Positions 25,644-36,217 of a stretch of DNA of 64,000 nt are shown in pieces. Where the stretch lies: the NCBI GenBank assembly GCA_024336345.1, contig JANFOG010000005.1:2790001-2854000 (forward strand), in the 5' to 3' direction. The stretch comes from Mariannaea sp. PMI_226 (lineage: Eukaryota > Ascomycota > Sordariomycetes > Hypocreales > Nectriaceae). Position numbers and translations under genes: made by a program. Under the pieces are notes generated by a model that made no database searches, was not told where the DNA came from, and saw only the letters and a list, made by a program, of their open reading frames with translations. Numbering within the stretch: position 1 is the stretch's first letter; each line of letters starts with the position of its first letter.

Positions 25644-26148
25644 TTACTTTTGGGACCAAACTCCAATCATGTTACCCTCAGTATCGATGAGTCTGGCAAA
25701 GTATCCCATGTTCCCTCCAATCTGCGTCTTTGGGCTATTAAACGAACCAAGTTAGCTACCCACCCTGGCATCGAGTCGTCAGTCATATTTGGACTCACAT
25801 GGCAGTCTTGCCTCCAAGGGAGTTGGCCTTGTCAAGTGTCTCGGCGCAATCAACAACACAAAGGGTTGGCAAGATAGGAAGCGCTGCCGGGTTATCGGAG
25901 ATATTGTTGACGACCTGATATTTTGCATCGACATGCAAGAAGGCACCGTGAAGGCTCTTACCCTTGCTGAAGAAGTACAGGTTCTTGACGCAATCGCCAA
26001 TGGCCGGCTTGGGCTCTGGGGCGATTTCCCATCCGAAGATATCCGTGTAAAATTTGGCAGCACGGTCTACTTCAAGGACGGGCACCTCGAGCCAGCAACT
26101 CTGACCAAGGGCTTCCTGTAAAGATGTGTCAGAAGTCGTGGGCAACAT
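25644..26148 (-). CDS. VOC-fold protein (glyoxalase/bleomycin-resistance/extradiol dioxygenase superfamily)
   Basis: Exon 1 is 26148-25799, the 64-bp intron is 25798-25735 (GTGAGT..TAG), and exon 2 is 25734-25644, giving 146 aa. Translation opens the domain with CWLEVPVLEVDRAAKFYTD and FGWEIAPEP, the first beta-alpha-beta unit of a vicinal-oxygen-chelate module. It ends after splicing with IPKTQIGGNMGYFARLID then EGNMIGVWSQK, the usual closing strand with its EGN-x-IGxW motif. Without the splice the protein would end early, and the restored motif supports this acceptor. The single-module, ~145-residue form is common in bacteria and fungi. The substrate is unknown: metal binding, lyase or simple binding roles are all known in the superfamily. 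A TATATATA box lies about 230 bp upstream. Confidence 0.85.
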
Positions 26149-28224
26149 ATATGACTATTGTCACCTAGCCTGTGTGGGGAACTTTCATACATTGACAGAA
26201 GAACAATCATCAGTAGCAGCCATTGTTAAGGGATGGAATATGAACTCAAGGAGCCGTCTATTGTTCCTGTGTTCTTAATGTGGCTTCTTTGGGGGGACGT
26301 TTCGATTTCGGTATGAAGATTGAGAAAGAATGGTTGATGGGATGAATCAGTGGCGGTACGGTGCGTCAACCCCGCCAAATATATATAAGTCAATCACTGT
26401 GGCTTTCATGGCTAGATTCGACAACGACACACCGACTCTCATGTCTCATTAAACTATTTTCTCAACGACTCCGACAGAGGCGTCGCTGCCTGAAGATGGC
26501 TTGCTTCTCAGGCCAATAATATCCTGACCGATATGCGAATGGCACATGACTTCGTGTTTGTAACGCGCAAGAGCTCAAAAGATTTCCAGGATACGGCGCG
26601 TCGTAGCGCGGTAGAACGGTGATTAGTGATCTCTCGCTGAACGACACTGAGGCCCAGACCCGACATGCGTGGCAGAGTTGGGGACCAGAGCGTGAGTTGA
26701 GACAATTGAGCTGCTGCAAATTGTTCACGGCGGAGCGTTGTGGGTAAGATGACGCATGGTGGCTTCAATTCGAACCGTGAGGTTTCATTTGGTGGCTTTT
26801 TAGCGTGACACTGGTGACAATATCTAGCACTGTTTTGGCTGTTTGATGAAAGGGGAGGGGGGAAGGCACTACCAATTGCTGCTGCGCTTCCACTCCAACA
26901 GGTCGGTTCATCGTGAACGCGATGTTTGACTGGTTAATTTCGGATAGGTTAATCAGGACAATGTCCTTCCAGAATTAGATGGTTTATTGCCAAAATATGA
27001 GGTATGTATGTTGAACCACAGTGCCTACTCTAGCATAAATATGGATCTCTGCAAGAAGAGAGTCTCAAGGTTCAAAAGTTCACACAATACTAAGTGCCTT
27101 ACAAAGTACGGTGCGTGGATTGAAGAAGACGACTGACGAGTAACTACGTCAGAGCATACTCATACCCATCCATTGCTGCTGCTTGTTGAGGATGTTGGGT
27201 TTATATCGCATCTAAGTTAAACCAAGCACATGTCGTAGGTATCTAGGTGGGTATTAATTGGCAATGTACTTCCCTCTGGACTACCTACCTCTTATGTTTC
27301 TTGACTTTCTGACAACGTACGTTGTTGATGCATTTCTAAATGGCCTACACCAAGCTAGTAAATGAGTTCCAGTCCTTGTCTCCGGGGGGGGGTTTCTTCC
27401 AAAAATTGGGATTGGACCTGGAGAAAAGGTCTGTCCGTGTAAATCGCCAACTGACCCTAGAAACTGAAGATAGGTCGGTGGTAAGAAATGAGCGGAGAGC
27501 GAAGAGCAAGGCGAACAATAGCTCTAACAGCACACGGTTATAAGTGAGGTTCTTGTCACGACATCTCCCAAATGCACAAGCGGGGGAGGAGATTAGAGGA
27601 AGTGAGAGGAAGCGTCTTCCTCTAAACCTGCGCAAACCTAGATGCCTTGCCTTTTGCATTGCAGTAAGAAGCAGGCTACATCACTACCGAGCTTTAATCA
27701 TTATTGAAAACCGGCAGAGAGAGGACAGGTGAGTTGACTGCTACCCTGTAGCCATGGGTGTCATGATCTTTTTGTCTTTGCAGTTGGAGGGGTGCAAGGG
27801 TGCCCGGCAACCTGGTGATGGTGAGAGGAGAGCTGCAACGCTCTAACACTAACCAATTGAGGTACGTACCGCTTCGTACAAAAGGGCAAGGGGAAGGTAA
27901 GGTACGAATACAGGTAAGACCTGGAGTTCTCCACTATGATGCGCTAGTAGCCAATCAAAGACTCGATTTGCACCTTGGAAGGTTCAGGCGCGTCATACCA
28001 CTTGCAGCTTGTGCTGATCGTTTGAGCGTGTCGCAAACTCTCCAAACTCTCTTGCCCTGGTTGGAGGCAGCACCACCCATCACTCACTTCTCATTCTTTC
28101 CCTTCATCATACCCACCACGCAGAACGACCCATTTCATCCCCGTGTGGTCATTTCTGGCATCTCTCAACCATTCGCCATCTCCAATTGTATAATTTTCAT
28201 CATTATTCCCCACCCAATCTAACC
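26149..28224. other. Divergent intergenic region, 2.1 kb
   Basis: This is shared between the VOC gene (minus) and the histone-chaperone gene (plus). The last ~150 bases before 28225 are a pyrimidine-rich leader (CCATCACTCACTTCTCATTC type). Short frames near 26.46-26.77 kb and 27.34-27.66 kb have no recognisable content. Confidence 0.55.
26379..26387 (-). promoter_or_regulatory. TATA-like box upstream of the VOC gene
   Basis: An ATATATATA block lies about 230 bp upstream of the VOC start codon and is readable on either strand. Position and composition suit a core promoter element; there is no direct evidence of use. Confidence 0.35.
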
Positions 28225-29908
28225 ATGGCCGACGTTACTGAGCAGACTGCGACCGTCGTTGACCAGGTCGCAAACCCCGTTGTCGAGGAGACGGCCCAGG
28301 CCAAATCTGCAGACCAGGACGAAACCGAGGCCGCTCCCGCTGCTGCGAATGCCATAGATGCCGCTGAGACGGCCGAAGCCACTCCCGAAGTAGAGGAAGA
28401 CGTCAAGTCTAAGAAGGTCACCCTCGCCGACCTCTCCGCCAAAGGCACCACGCTGTATGCGCAAAGGAAGTACGAAGACGCTACGGAGATTTTCTCGAGA
28501 GCGAGCATCCTTCAGGCAGAAATCAATGGCGAAACTGCACCAGAGAATGCCGAAATCCTCTTCCACTACGGTCGTAGTCTTTTTAAGGTCGGCCAGAGCA
28601 AGAGTGACGTATTGGGAGGACCCGCCGCTTCTGAGAAGCGAAAGAAGACACAGTCCGATGCGAAACCCAAGAAGCCGGCAGCTGATACTGTAGCTGCAAA
28701 GGTCGCTGACGACGTCGCCGAGAAGAAGGATGAAGAGAAAGAAGAGGTGGCATCCAAGAATGGGCCCGATGCCAAGAAACCGCTCTTCCAGTTCACTGGT
28801 GATGAGAACTTTGAACTTTCTGACGAAGAAGAGGTAACAGCAAACTCAATGAGAAAAGAAAAACAATTGATGCGCAAACGACGGAAGGGCTAACAAACAT
28901 ATAGGGCGGCGAGGGTGAGGGAGAAGAGGAGGAAGAGGAGGAAGACGACCTTGCCACTGCCTTCGAAATCCTCGACCTTGCTCGCGTGTGCTACCTGAAA
29001 CTGCTCGATAACGTCGACCAGGAAGATTCCACCGGTAAGGGTAAAGATGTCGCTCAAGACGATTCCCCTGCCGTCAAGCACATCAAGGAGCGCCTCGCAG
29101 ATACCCACGATGCCCTTGCCGAAATCTCCCTCGAGAACGAACGGTGCGCCCACCCTCTCCATATTCCCAATCGGGCGTGTCTAACATCTCCCTGCTAGAT
29201 ACCCCAATGCCATCGAGGATGGTCGCATCTCTCTCAAGTACAAAATGGAACTTTACCCAGAGGAATCCGAAATCATTGCCGAAGCTCACTTTAAGCTTTC
29301 CCTGGCTCTCGAATTTGCTTCCGTCACTTCCCAGGGCGATGATGGTGCTAACGCTAAGCGCGAGGACATGGACCAGGGCTTGCGTGATGAGGCCGTCAAG
29401 GAGATGGAGCTCGCCATTAAGAGCTCTAAGCTCAAATTGCAAAACCAGGAGGTAGAGTTGGCTACTATGGCGTCTCCTGAGGATAACGAAATGGCTCGCA
29501 AGTCTATCACAGAGATGAAAGAAGTTATTGGTGATATGGAGCAGCGGGTATGTTGATGTGTTCCCCCATTGTCGAGAGTTATACTATGGTTGCTGACCTC
29601 CTCAGCTTGTTGACTTACGCAACGATCCCATCGACACCGAGGGTCTTCTGGGTGCTGAAGCCAACCCTCTCGGAGGAATTCTCGGCGCTGTCGCTGGAGA
29701 ATCTAAGGCTGACACCAAGGCCCGAGTCGAAGAGGCCAAGAAGACTGCCACAGATTTGACCGGCCTCGTCCGCAAGAAGGCCAAACCCGCTGCCCCTACA
29801 ACCACTGCCGCCCCGTCAGAGCCCGAGGCCAATGGCAAGCGAAAAGCTGAAGACGAACTTGTTGAGGACCCTTCAGTTAAGAAGGCCAAGATTGAAACCG
29901 AGGCGTGA
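28225..29908 (+). CDS. NASP/Sim3/Hif1-family histone chaperone (SHNi-TPR)
   Basis: Four exons (28225-28833, 28905-29143, 29199-29547, 29606-29908) with introns of 71, 55 and 58 bp encode 499 aa. The first TPR (about residues 75-130) contains GTTLYAQRKYEDATEIFSRA followed by a YGRSLFKVGQ helix. It is interrupted by a long charged insert ending in an acidic run (GGEGEGEEEEEEE, start of exon 2). This interruption is a hallmark of the SHNi-TPR family. Further TPR helices follow (FEILDLARVCYLKLLD, LAEISLENERYPNAIEDG, AEAHFKLSLALEFAS). A coiled coil comes next, and then a C-terminal bipartite nuclear signal (KRKAED ... VKKAK). Family members bind H3-H4 or CENP-A in the nucleus and, in yeast, associate with the Hat1 acetyltransferase. 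All splice junctions keep conserved helices intact. The downstream MPP10 gene is convergent. Confidence 0.93.
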
Positions 29909-30618
29909 GCGCTATAATTACATTACTGCTGACAACTGTCCAATTTTTTTTCTCTACCATTGTTTTTTCTTTTTTTGCAATAAAGACTGTCGGAACGAGG
30001 CTAATCGATTTCTCAACACACTGGAGTTGATTGAGGATAAAAATGGTCATGATATCGAATGGAACGGAATGGAACGGGGTTGAAAGAGAGCTGCCACTTA
30101 GGCGGAAGAGAAGAAGCTCCCTGTGTTGTACGATGATGGACGGTTGGAGAGATTCTGGGACTTTTACACGGGTTGGTAGGGAGGCAGGCGGATCATGGGT
30201 CATATTTTGTTTTTGTGTATTTGTACGATGATGTTTGTTTCATTTTTCTTGCCTGTGTTCTTGTTCTTTTTTCATCTTTGGCACCAGAGATGAGGCCCCC
30301 CAAAAAACCAAAGCCAGACACACAAAACACATAAATCACATACATGCATACACACTTGCCAGCCAGTCATTGTAGTGAGCGTTGTCAGGATCTTTTTGCA
30401 TGAGCGTATATGGAATTTTTTCCTCCAAGTCCCCCAGAAAAAGGAAAACAGCATTTGTACACCAGAAATGGTAAAGAATAAAAATTGACAAGGAAGTTTT
30501 TCTATTATAACACTCGCTCGTAAACGCCGCCGCAGCCGCCGTCGCCCTGGTCGCCACCGTTGTTGATGTTGTTCTTGTTGTTGTTGTTGCTTTTCCTTTT
30601 CCTTTTCTTCCCATCTTA
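29909..30618. other. Convergent intergenic region, 0.7 kb
   Basis: This lies between the stop codons of the histone chaperone and MPP10. It holds both 3' UTRs. The segment next to MPP10 (30555-30615) is rich in GTT/CTT trinucleotides. No gene is seen. Confidence 0.6.
29979..29984 (+). terminator. AATAAA polyadenylation signal of the histone-chaperone gene
   Basis: A canonical AATAAA lies 71 bases past the stop codon after a T-rich stretch, as expected for a fungal 3' end. Confidence 0.5.
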
Positions 30619-32811
30619 CTACAGCTTGAAGCCGCCACTGGTGACGACCTTGGGTGCCTTGGCCTTGTTCCCATCCACATCTGTGATCTCGCCCTTGCGG
30701 TTGATAACCTTGACTCCTCCCTTCTTGAGCTCGGCAATGGTGTCGCGCTGCATCTTGGCCCTCTTGCTGACGACCTTGTTGGCGTCCACGCCGCCGGCCT
30801 TGCGCACGCGCTCCTTCTCGCGCCTGCGGCGGCGTGCCTTGTCCTCGCGGGACAGCTCCTGCCGGGCGAGGGGCATGCCGCCCTTGGTGACGACCTCGCC
30901 TTGGGTGGCTGCGGCGTCGCTGCCGGCCTTGTAGACCTCCTGGGGAGCCATGCGGCTGCTGGAGCCGGTGACGCCCTGGGCGGTGGCAGGCTGGGCGTCC
31001 TCCATGGCCACGGTGGCGACGTCGGCAACGACTGAGAGCGTGGGTGCGGCGGGCTTGGGCTTGTAGTGCCAGGAGCTGAGAGCATCGAGGCGGGCGCTGA
31101 CGTCGCGCCACATGACCTCAATCTCCTTCTCCTCTCGCTGGAGCTTCTCGTCAGACGCGCTGACATAGGTGTCTGGGTTGGTGTTCTTGACATGTTCCTC
31201 CTCGTAGATTTCCGCCAGGCCCTTGGTGGCCTTGCTGTCGTCGAGCTCGACCAGGCCGCGGCGGGTTCCGGCGGGAACGGCCTCGGCATCTGGACGGCGA
31301 CGGATGACCTCGTCAAACTCCTGGGCGAGGATGCGACGCTTGATGAGCTCCTCAATGGACTCGGTGATCTCAGGGGTGATGACGGGGACAGGCTTGCCGA
31401 CGTGCTCGAAATCTAGGTCCTCTTCCAGCAGGGAGTTCATTGGTCGCTCAGCCGCGGTCGCCTCACCAGCCATTGCCCATTCACGCTTGGCAACGGATGC
31501 GGCCTCGAGTTTGCGAATCTCCTCAGCGAGCTTGGCCTGTCGACGCTCATGCGCGGAGCGGCGGGACCTGGGGTCACCGGCCGAAACGTCTGACAGAGCT
31601 TCGTCGGAGTCTTCGGCTTCTGATTCATCGTCGAAGAGGTCACGGCGAACGTCGTCCATGGCCCTCTGGACGTCTTCGTCATCTGGTTGTTTTGGCTCGA
31701 AATGTGCCTTCTTTCTGGGCTTGGTGCTGGCACCGCTCTTGAATTTCCTTGGAGGAGGTGCAAAGAAGTCTTTGTAGTAAACATCGTTTGCGTTGAAGTC
31801 GTCTGCCTCATCATCCACGGGCTCGTCAAAGTCCTCATCTTCACTTTCGCCTTCTGGTGCATCGAGGGCCATATCTCCGAATGTTGGTCCAGCTTCGTCA
31901 TCGTCCTCCTCTTCATCTGATAGGGGTGCATCGTCTGCAAGCTTCTGCGAAGCCTTGGACTTTGACTGTGAAGGAGCAAAGGGATCAGTGTCCCAGTTAA
32001 TTTCTTCATCATCGCTGGCTTGGTCGGTGTTTGGGTCGCCCCTTGCGTCTTGGTCCTCGAACCATTGTGTTTGTTTGTTGAAATCGTCGATGGAGAAGAA
32101 GCCATCGTTGAGGCCGTTAGGATCCTCGGTATATTCTCCTGCGGCTTCCTCGCCTTCATCTTCGTCTTCGTCATCTTCATCTTCTTGATCGACTTCATCC
32201 TGGTCTTCTGCATCCTCGTCATCCTCGTCGTCCTCCTCAGCTACCTCAAGCTCTTCATCCGATATTTCCTCTTCGTCACCATCGACCTCTGCATCCTCAT
32301 CCTCGTCGTCTGAGCCGACCTCGAACCCGTCCTCACCAAATTCAATCATTGTTGAGTCCGGCCCGTCAATACCGTTGGTAACAATTTCGTCTCGCTCTTC
32401 CAAGTCGGCCAACGCCTCCTCAGAATATTTCAAGACTCCCCCGATGATTCGCTTAGCTTGCTGCCACACCTGATCCGTCTCGAAACCATCAACGTAGACA
32501 TTTCGCATTTTCAGCACATTGTCCGAGCCCGTCGCAACCCGTTTCCGCTTCCTGTTTTCCTTCAGCCGCTCTTGTTGCTCGTCTCCCACCTGGGCTGCAA
32601 AACCTTCCAGAGTGTTCTTGACAAGATTCAACGAGTCTGTTGGAATCGCAGCCGTGGGCTGGAGGAAGGCATGTCGGTTGCCATCGCGCAGAGCCTCAAG
32701 CAGAGCCAGGACATGGCCATTAGCCAAGGAAGCATCGGACGAGCCCATGATGGGCGCGGCGGTCAGCGTATGCGACGTCGAAGTGAGAGATGGAGACACC
32801 TGGACGGCCAT
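30619..32811 (-). CDS. MPP10: MPP10, U3 snoRNP / small-subunit processome protein
   Basis: An intronless reading frame of 730 aa starts at ATG 32811. The N-terminal ~150 residues form the helical part with the KENRKRKR basic patch. A long acidic domain follows (about residues 150-260, mostly Glu/Asp), then FFSIDDFNKQTQWFED and NDVYYKDFFAPPPRK, which are characteristic MPP10 blocks. The C-terminal half carries NSLLEEDLDFEHVGKPVP, ITESIEELIKRRI, FDEVIRRRPD and KSLAEIYE-like GLAEIYEEEHVK. It ends in a basic tail with RAKMQRDTIAELKKGG. This is the conserved MPP10 family layout. In yeast the protein joins Imp3 and Imp4 on the U3 snoRNA in the nucleolus and is needed for 18S rRNA processing. It is longer than the yeast protein because of the acidic and linker segments. 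No intron is needed to keep the frame. Confidence 0.95.
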   Translation of the reverse strand: MAVQVSPSLTSTSHTLTAAPIMGSSDASLANGHVLALLEALRDGNRHAFLQPTAAIPTDSLNLVKNTLEGFAAQVGDEQQERLKENRKRKRVATGSDNVLKMRNVYVDGFETDQVWQQAKRIIGGVLKYSEEALADLEERDEIVTNGIDGPDSTMIEFGEDGFEVGSDDEDEDAEVDGDEEEISDEELEVAEEDDEDDEDAEDQDEVDQEDEDDEDEDEGEEAAGEYTEDPNGLNDGFFSIDDFNKQTQWFEDQDARGDPNTDQASDDEEINWDTDPFAPSQSKSKASQKLADDAPLSDEEEDDDEAGPTFGDMALDAPEGESEDEDFDEPVDDEADDFNANDVYYKDFFAPPPRKFKSGASTKPRKKAHFEPKQPDDEDVQRAMDDVRRDLFDDESEAEDSDEALSDVSAGDPRSRRSAHERRQAKLAEEIRKLEAASVAKREWAMAGEATAAERPMNSLLEEDLDFEHVGKPVPVITPEITESIEELIKRRILAQEFDEVIRRRPDAEAVPAGTRRGLVELDDSKATKGLAEIYEEEHVKNTNPDTYVSASDEKLQREEKEIEVMWRDVSARLDALSSWHYKPKPAAPTLSVVADVATVAMEDAQPATAQGVTGSSSRMAPQEVYKAGSDAAATQGEVVTKGGMPLARQELSREDKARRRRREKERVRKAGGVDANKVVSKRAKMQRDTIAELKKGGVKVINRKGEITDVDGNKAKAPKVVTSGGFKL

Positions 32812-33407
32812 GCTCTGCTCTCGGGTCGGGGGCGGAGGAGCCAGCGGTTGTCGTGCGCTGACTGATCGCAGCTTTTGGAATGATGCTTCAAAAAAAAGGA
32901 AAAGGAAGAAGGGTACTGAAACTTGGTCGGTGACTTCTAACGCGATGCAGTTCGATAGGGAAAAATTTTGGGAGTGGACGGTTTGGCCCCGCAATCAGAC
33001 CCAAATCTGAGCACTACCATTGGTCAATGAAATCTACAGTGGGCTACGATAAGAACGATAAGGAGTCTTGGGGGGACTGAAAAAGATCTGGGAGCAGCAA
33101 GACTCCCATCTACGAGGTACGCTACATACTTTACCTGTAATCACTACAATAATGAAGGGCAAAAATAAAGAAAAATGGGCAGTACTCTCACTTGTACATG
33201 TTGGCATGTAATTGTTTATTTGTTTCTATAGGATAGGACAAACGCTTGAATCATGTGCGTGTAATCCCTGCAGGCAATTCTGAAGACCCAAGACAAGTGC
33301 AAACCCAGTCCAAACTCCAAACCCGTCTGCCTTCCAGCCATCTACAAAATCAAGAGAAACAAAAACAGGAACAGTATGGTCTTGACACCGGTTGTCAGAC
33401 AAAATGA
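32812..33407. other. Intergenic region, 0.6 kb (MPP10 promoter)
   Basis: This lies between the MPP10 start and the RING-protein stop, both on the minus strand. It holds the MPP10 promoter and the RING gene 3' UTR. Nothing else was recognised. Confidence 0.6.
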
Positions 33408-35363
33408 TTAAATGCCCCTTCTACCACCGGTACTCATGAGAGTAATCTTCTGTTTCTTCTTCTTCTTGCCCCCGCCCCCACCTCCGCCACCGCCGCTCTT
33501 AGTCTCTGGAGTGCTGGCCTCTTTGGCCGCCTCTAAGGCCTCAATCTGCATAGCCAGTTCAGATGTATCAAAAACATCCTCGTCCTTCAACCACCCATCA
33601 TCGGCGTTAGGGTTTCTGACTGGACCCAAATCTGGTGACCCATTTACAGCTCGTGTGCCCCAGACTGTTCTCTGAGTTGATGGACTTGTTGACATCGATG
33701 CCAATGTCTCAAACCCTGGTCTAGGGTCTGGAGGAGTAGCCTCCGAGTGACTCGCCAGCGGTTGAAATTCAGACATATCCATTGAAGGAACATGTTCATC
33801 CTCTATAGGTTCCGCGGATCTCTGGTATCCAGTGGCCCTGCGCAACTCCGCAGCCTCTAGGCGTTCTGCTTGTAGGCGCTCTCGTTCCTCCTGAGTCTCT
33901 TTTTCGTGATTCCGCTGTCTCCGGCGCTCAATGTCCTTGGCAAATGTTCCCAGCGTCTCTGCTGGGACAATGTCCGTCCAGTCGCACTCTAAGAAGCTGA
34001 TAACACAACCTCGGGGAAGGTGACCAAGATACTTGGCACGTTTGCGTAGTGCATCATCAACTACATGCCCAGTTGAAATGTGCTCCACGCGAGGTAGAAG
34101 TGTCGATGGGAATGACGAAAAGGACCCATACTTCGTCTTCAAGATTCGAATGTCTAGTGGCGATAGGTAGAGGTGTGGTGGCGAACTGTAAAAGTAAAAA
34201 TCATGATCTGACGAGGATTTAACCAGTTTTGATGATTGGGCGAGCGCTGATGCTTCGGCCGTGGACATCTCTGTCAATTTTTCCTTCGCAGCTGTAATGG
34301 CCTTGATAGCCTTCTGATTCCACTCGCCATCCTGGCCGAACAGGGTCTCATCTTCCTTTGCCTGTTGTTCCAATGCTGCAATCTCTTCGTCAAACTGGTT
34401 CGTCATGTACTCTACGGTACCTTTCATGACACGAGCGTAATCCAAGACGTTGGCAGCAAAATGCCAAGGAATGTCTTCGCCAACGTTCAATACCTCCGCT
34501 CCCCCTTCCTTTGGTAATGCAAGGGTCGAATTACCATTTCGAGCCATCAATCGAAGCACCACGTCATCGCCGATTCGAGGCAGAGGGCTTTCCTGGCCCG
34601 CGTAGAACCGTACCGGCCGAGTCTCTTGGAGGTAGATGCTGTCTTCGCAAATTGGGCATTTCTTCCATCGGGAGGTCTTTCCCACCTTTCCCGCCTTTCC
34701 ATCCTCGTCGCCTGAGCTGGATTGCATAAAACGAATCAGACAGGGATGGCAAAAAATGTGACCACATTTTGCCATTCGAGGCGCCACCGGTTCCGACAGA
34801 CAGATTGGGCACGACGAAGACTGAGACTCGCTAGATGCGATGATCTGCATCACATGTGACCATTCCAGATGCACATCAGGATCTGCTGCTTGCTTCTCGT
34901 ATGTGCTTTCCGGCGACATGATGAAGCGATAGTTGGCATGGACATAGCGAGTTTTGTCAATGGCATGATATCCAGATCCAGGCCCCCATGTCGGATTCCG
35001 ACGATATGACCTCGAATGTGGGCCATGGTCGTGGTGAGGCCGAGGAGTCGAATAATCCAGCAAATGAGTGATCGATGTCTGACCCCGCCTGCTCGAAGGA
35101 TTTCTCATCGCTCTGATTTCCGCCATGGCGTCCTCTTCATCCAAGTGAGAATTGCCTCTCTCTCCCATACCAGGTCGACGTTGGTTGCGATGTTTCGTTC
35201 GTGAACCCTGAATCTTCCTTGGCATAGACTGGGTAGGTAAGGAGCTTGCCTGGCTGGGTCGACGTGAGGATTCGAAGCTTGATGTTGTTGGTCCGGCTTG
35301 AACGGGTGGCGGGTTGGATGGTACCTGAAGGGACTTGCCCGCGCCGGGGTTCGACAGACTCAT
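33408..35363 (-). CDS. RING-finger E3 ligase-like protein, RNF10/Mag2 family
   Basis: A single exon of 651 aa starts at ATG 35363, the first in-frame ATG. The N-terminal ~150 residues are disordered and rich in Ser/Pro/Arg. A short block before the RING (KTRYVHANYRFIMSP, VHLEWSHVMQI) is typical of the RNF10/Mag2 family. The RING finger (about 185-239) reads CPICLSEPVAPRMAKCGHIF, then CHPC, and after an inserted loop CPIC: C3HC4 spacing with a long loop. The following region (RPVRFYAG, FYFYSSPPHLYLSPLDIRIL) is the conserved RNF10 block. A Glu/Arg coiled coil and a tail with nine Gly then five Lys end the protein. RNF10 and yeast Mag2 act in ubiquitylation of small-subunit ribosomal proteins on stalled ribosomes. 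This role is inferred from family only. Confidence 0.9.
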   Translation of the reverse strand: MSLSNPGAGKSLQVPSNPPPVQAGPTTSSFESSRRPSQASSLPTQSMPRKIQGSRTKHRNQRRPGMGERGNSHLDEEDAMAEIRAMRNPSSRRGQTSITHLLDYSTPRPHHDHGPHSRSYRRNPTWGPGSGYHAIDKTRYVHANYRFIMSPESTYEKQAADPDVHLEWSHVMQIIASSESQSSSCPICLSEPVAPRMAKCGHIFCHPCLIRFMQSSSGDEDGKAGKVGKTSRWKKCPICEDSIYLQETRPVRFYAGQESPLPRIGDDVVLRLMARNGNSTLALPKEGGAEVLNVGEDIPWHFAANVLDYARVMKGTVEYMTNQFDEEIAALEQQAKEDETLFGQDGEWNQKAIKAITAAKEKLTEMSTAEASALAQSSKLVKSSSDHDFYFYSSPPHLYLSPLDIRILKTKYGSFSSFPSTLLPRVEHISTGHVVDDALRKRAKYLGHLPRGCVISFLECDWTDIVPAETLGTFAKDIERRRQRNHEKETQEERERLQAERLEAAELRRATGYQRSAEPIEDEHVPSMDMSEFQPLASHSEATPPDPRPGFETLASMSTSPSTQRTVWGTRAVNGSPDLGPVRNPNADDGWLKDEDVFDTSELAMQIEALEAAKEASTPETKSGGGGGGGGGKKKKKQKITLMSTGGRRGI

Positions 35364-36217
35364 GGCCGAAACTATATGATGGTCAGGTTCGTTTCGACCT
35401 CTTGAGTGACGAGGGCGAGTCTTGGATATTTGATTAATCGCTAGAATCGATTGAGAACCATGCAACTGAGCCGGGGTGGGTGAAGAGGATCGTGAGGCGG
35501 GGTTTCCTTGGCTTTTGGGGCGTGTACAGGTTAAGACGAATCTGGAGTGTTAACGATACGTGGGTATTAGAAGAGTTCAAGTCAATTTGATAAGGTTGTT
35601 GAAGAGGGGGATCTTGAAGGGGTCCAACTGGGACGGACCCCGAGGATGGGTGAAGGTGGATCGAGCGAGTCACCGGCGGGGGCGCTCGTGACGGAGTTGA
35701 AGGAACTTGCTGGAGTGGGCATTAGCTAAGAATGGCGTTACTCAAAGTTGGAGCACCGGATCTTTAGTCATCCTCTACATGTGACTGATCATGTGATCAT
35801 GGAGTTTCGAAAAGGCAGCTACCCTCAGATTGAGCAGGATAGCATTAGTTAGCAGCCATCAAGATCGATACAACCATTCGCGAATGGCCAGACAATCACT
35901 GCATGAAAAATATCTAGGTTTCAGACGTAAAAACTCTCTTCAAATGGGAGATACTATGGTACAGAGATTGCGGTATTGTTCAAAACAAGCACTGACAAAA
36001 CAAGGATGAAGTAGGTATATGACGATGATCCAGTTTCTCAGAGCGTTCTCAACCACTCCTCTCTCTGCACAATCGGATCCAGGGGAATCATTGAAAAAAA
36101 TAAATAAAAGAAGACACCAATCCCAGAATAATCAAAAAAGAAAAGATGCCGAAAATAAGAGAAAATTAAACCGTCACGACGTTAGCTCATATCCGATCAT
36201 TCTTCCTCCGTTCTGAT
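35364..36217. other. Intergenic region, 0.85 kb
   Basis: Promoter and leader of the RING gene and 3' UTR of the glycogen-binding-module gene. A purine-rich AT stretch lies near 36088-36170. No further gene was recognised. Confidence 0.6.

Noticed and set aside
30272..31355. Long Arg/Pro/Ser-rich minus-strand frames overlapping the 3' half of MPP10
   Set aside because: They are other frames of the MPP10 coding strand. MPP10 itself is a clear family match across the same DNA.
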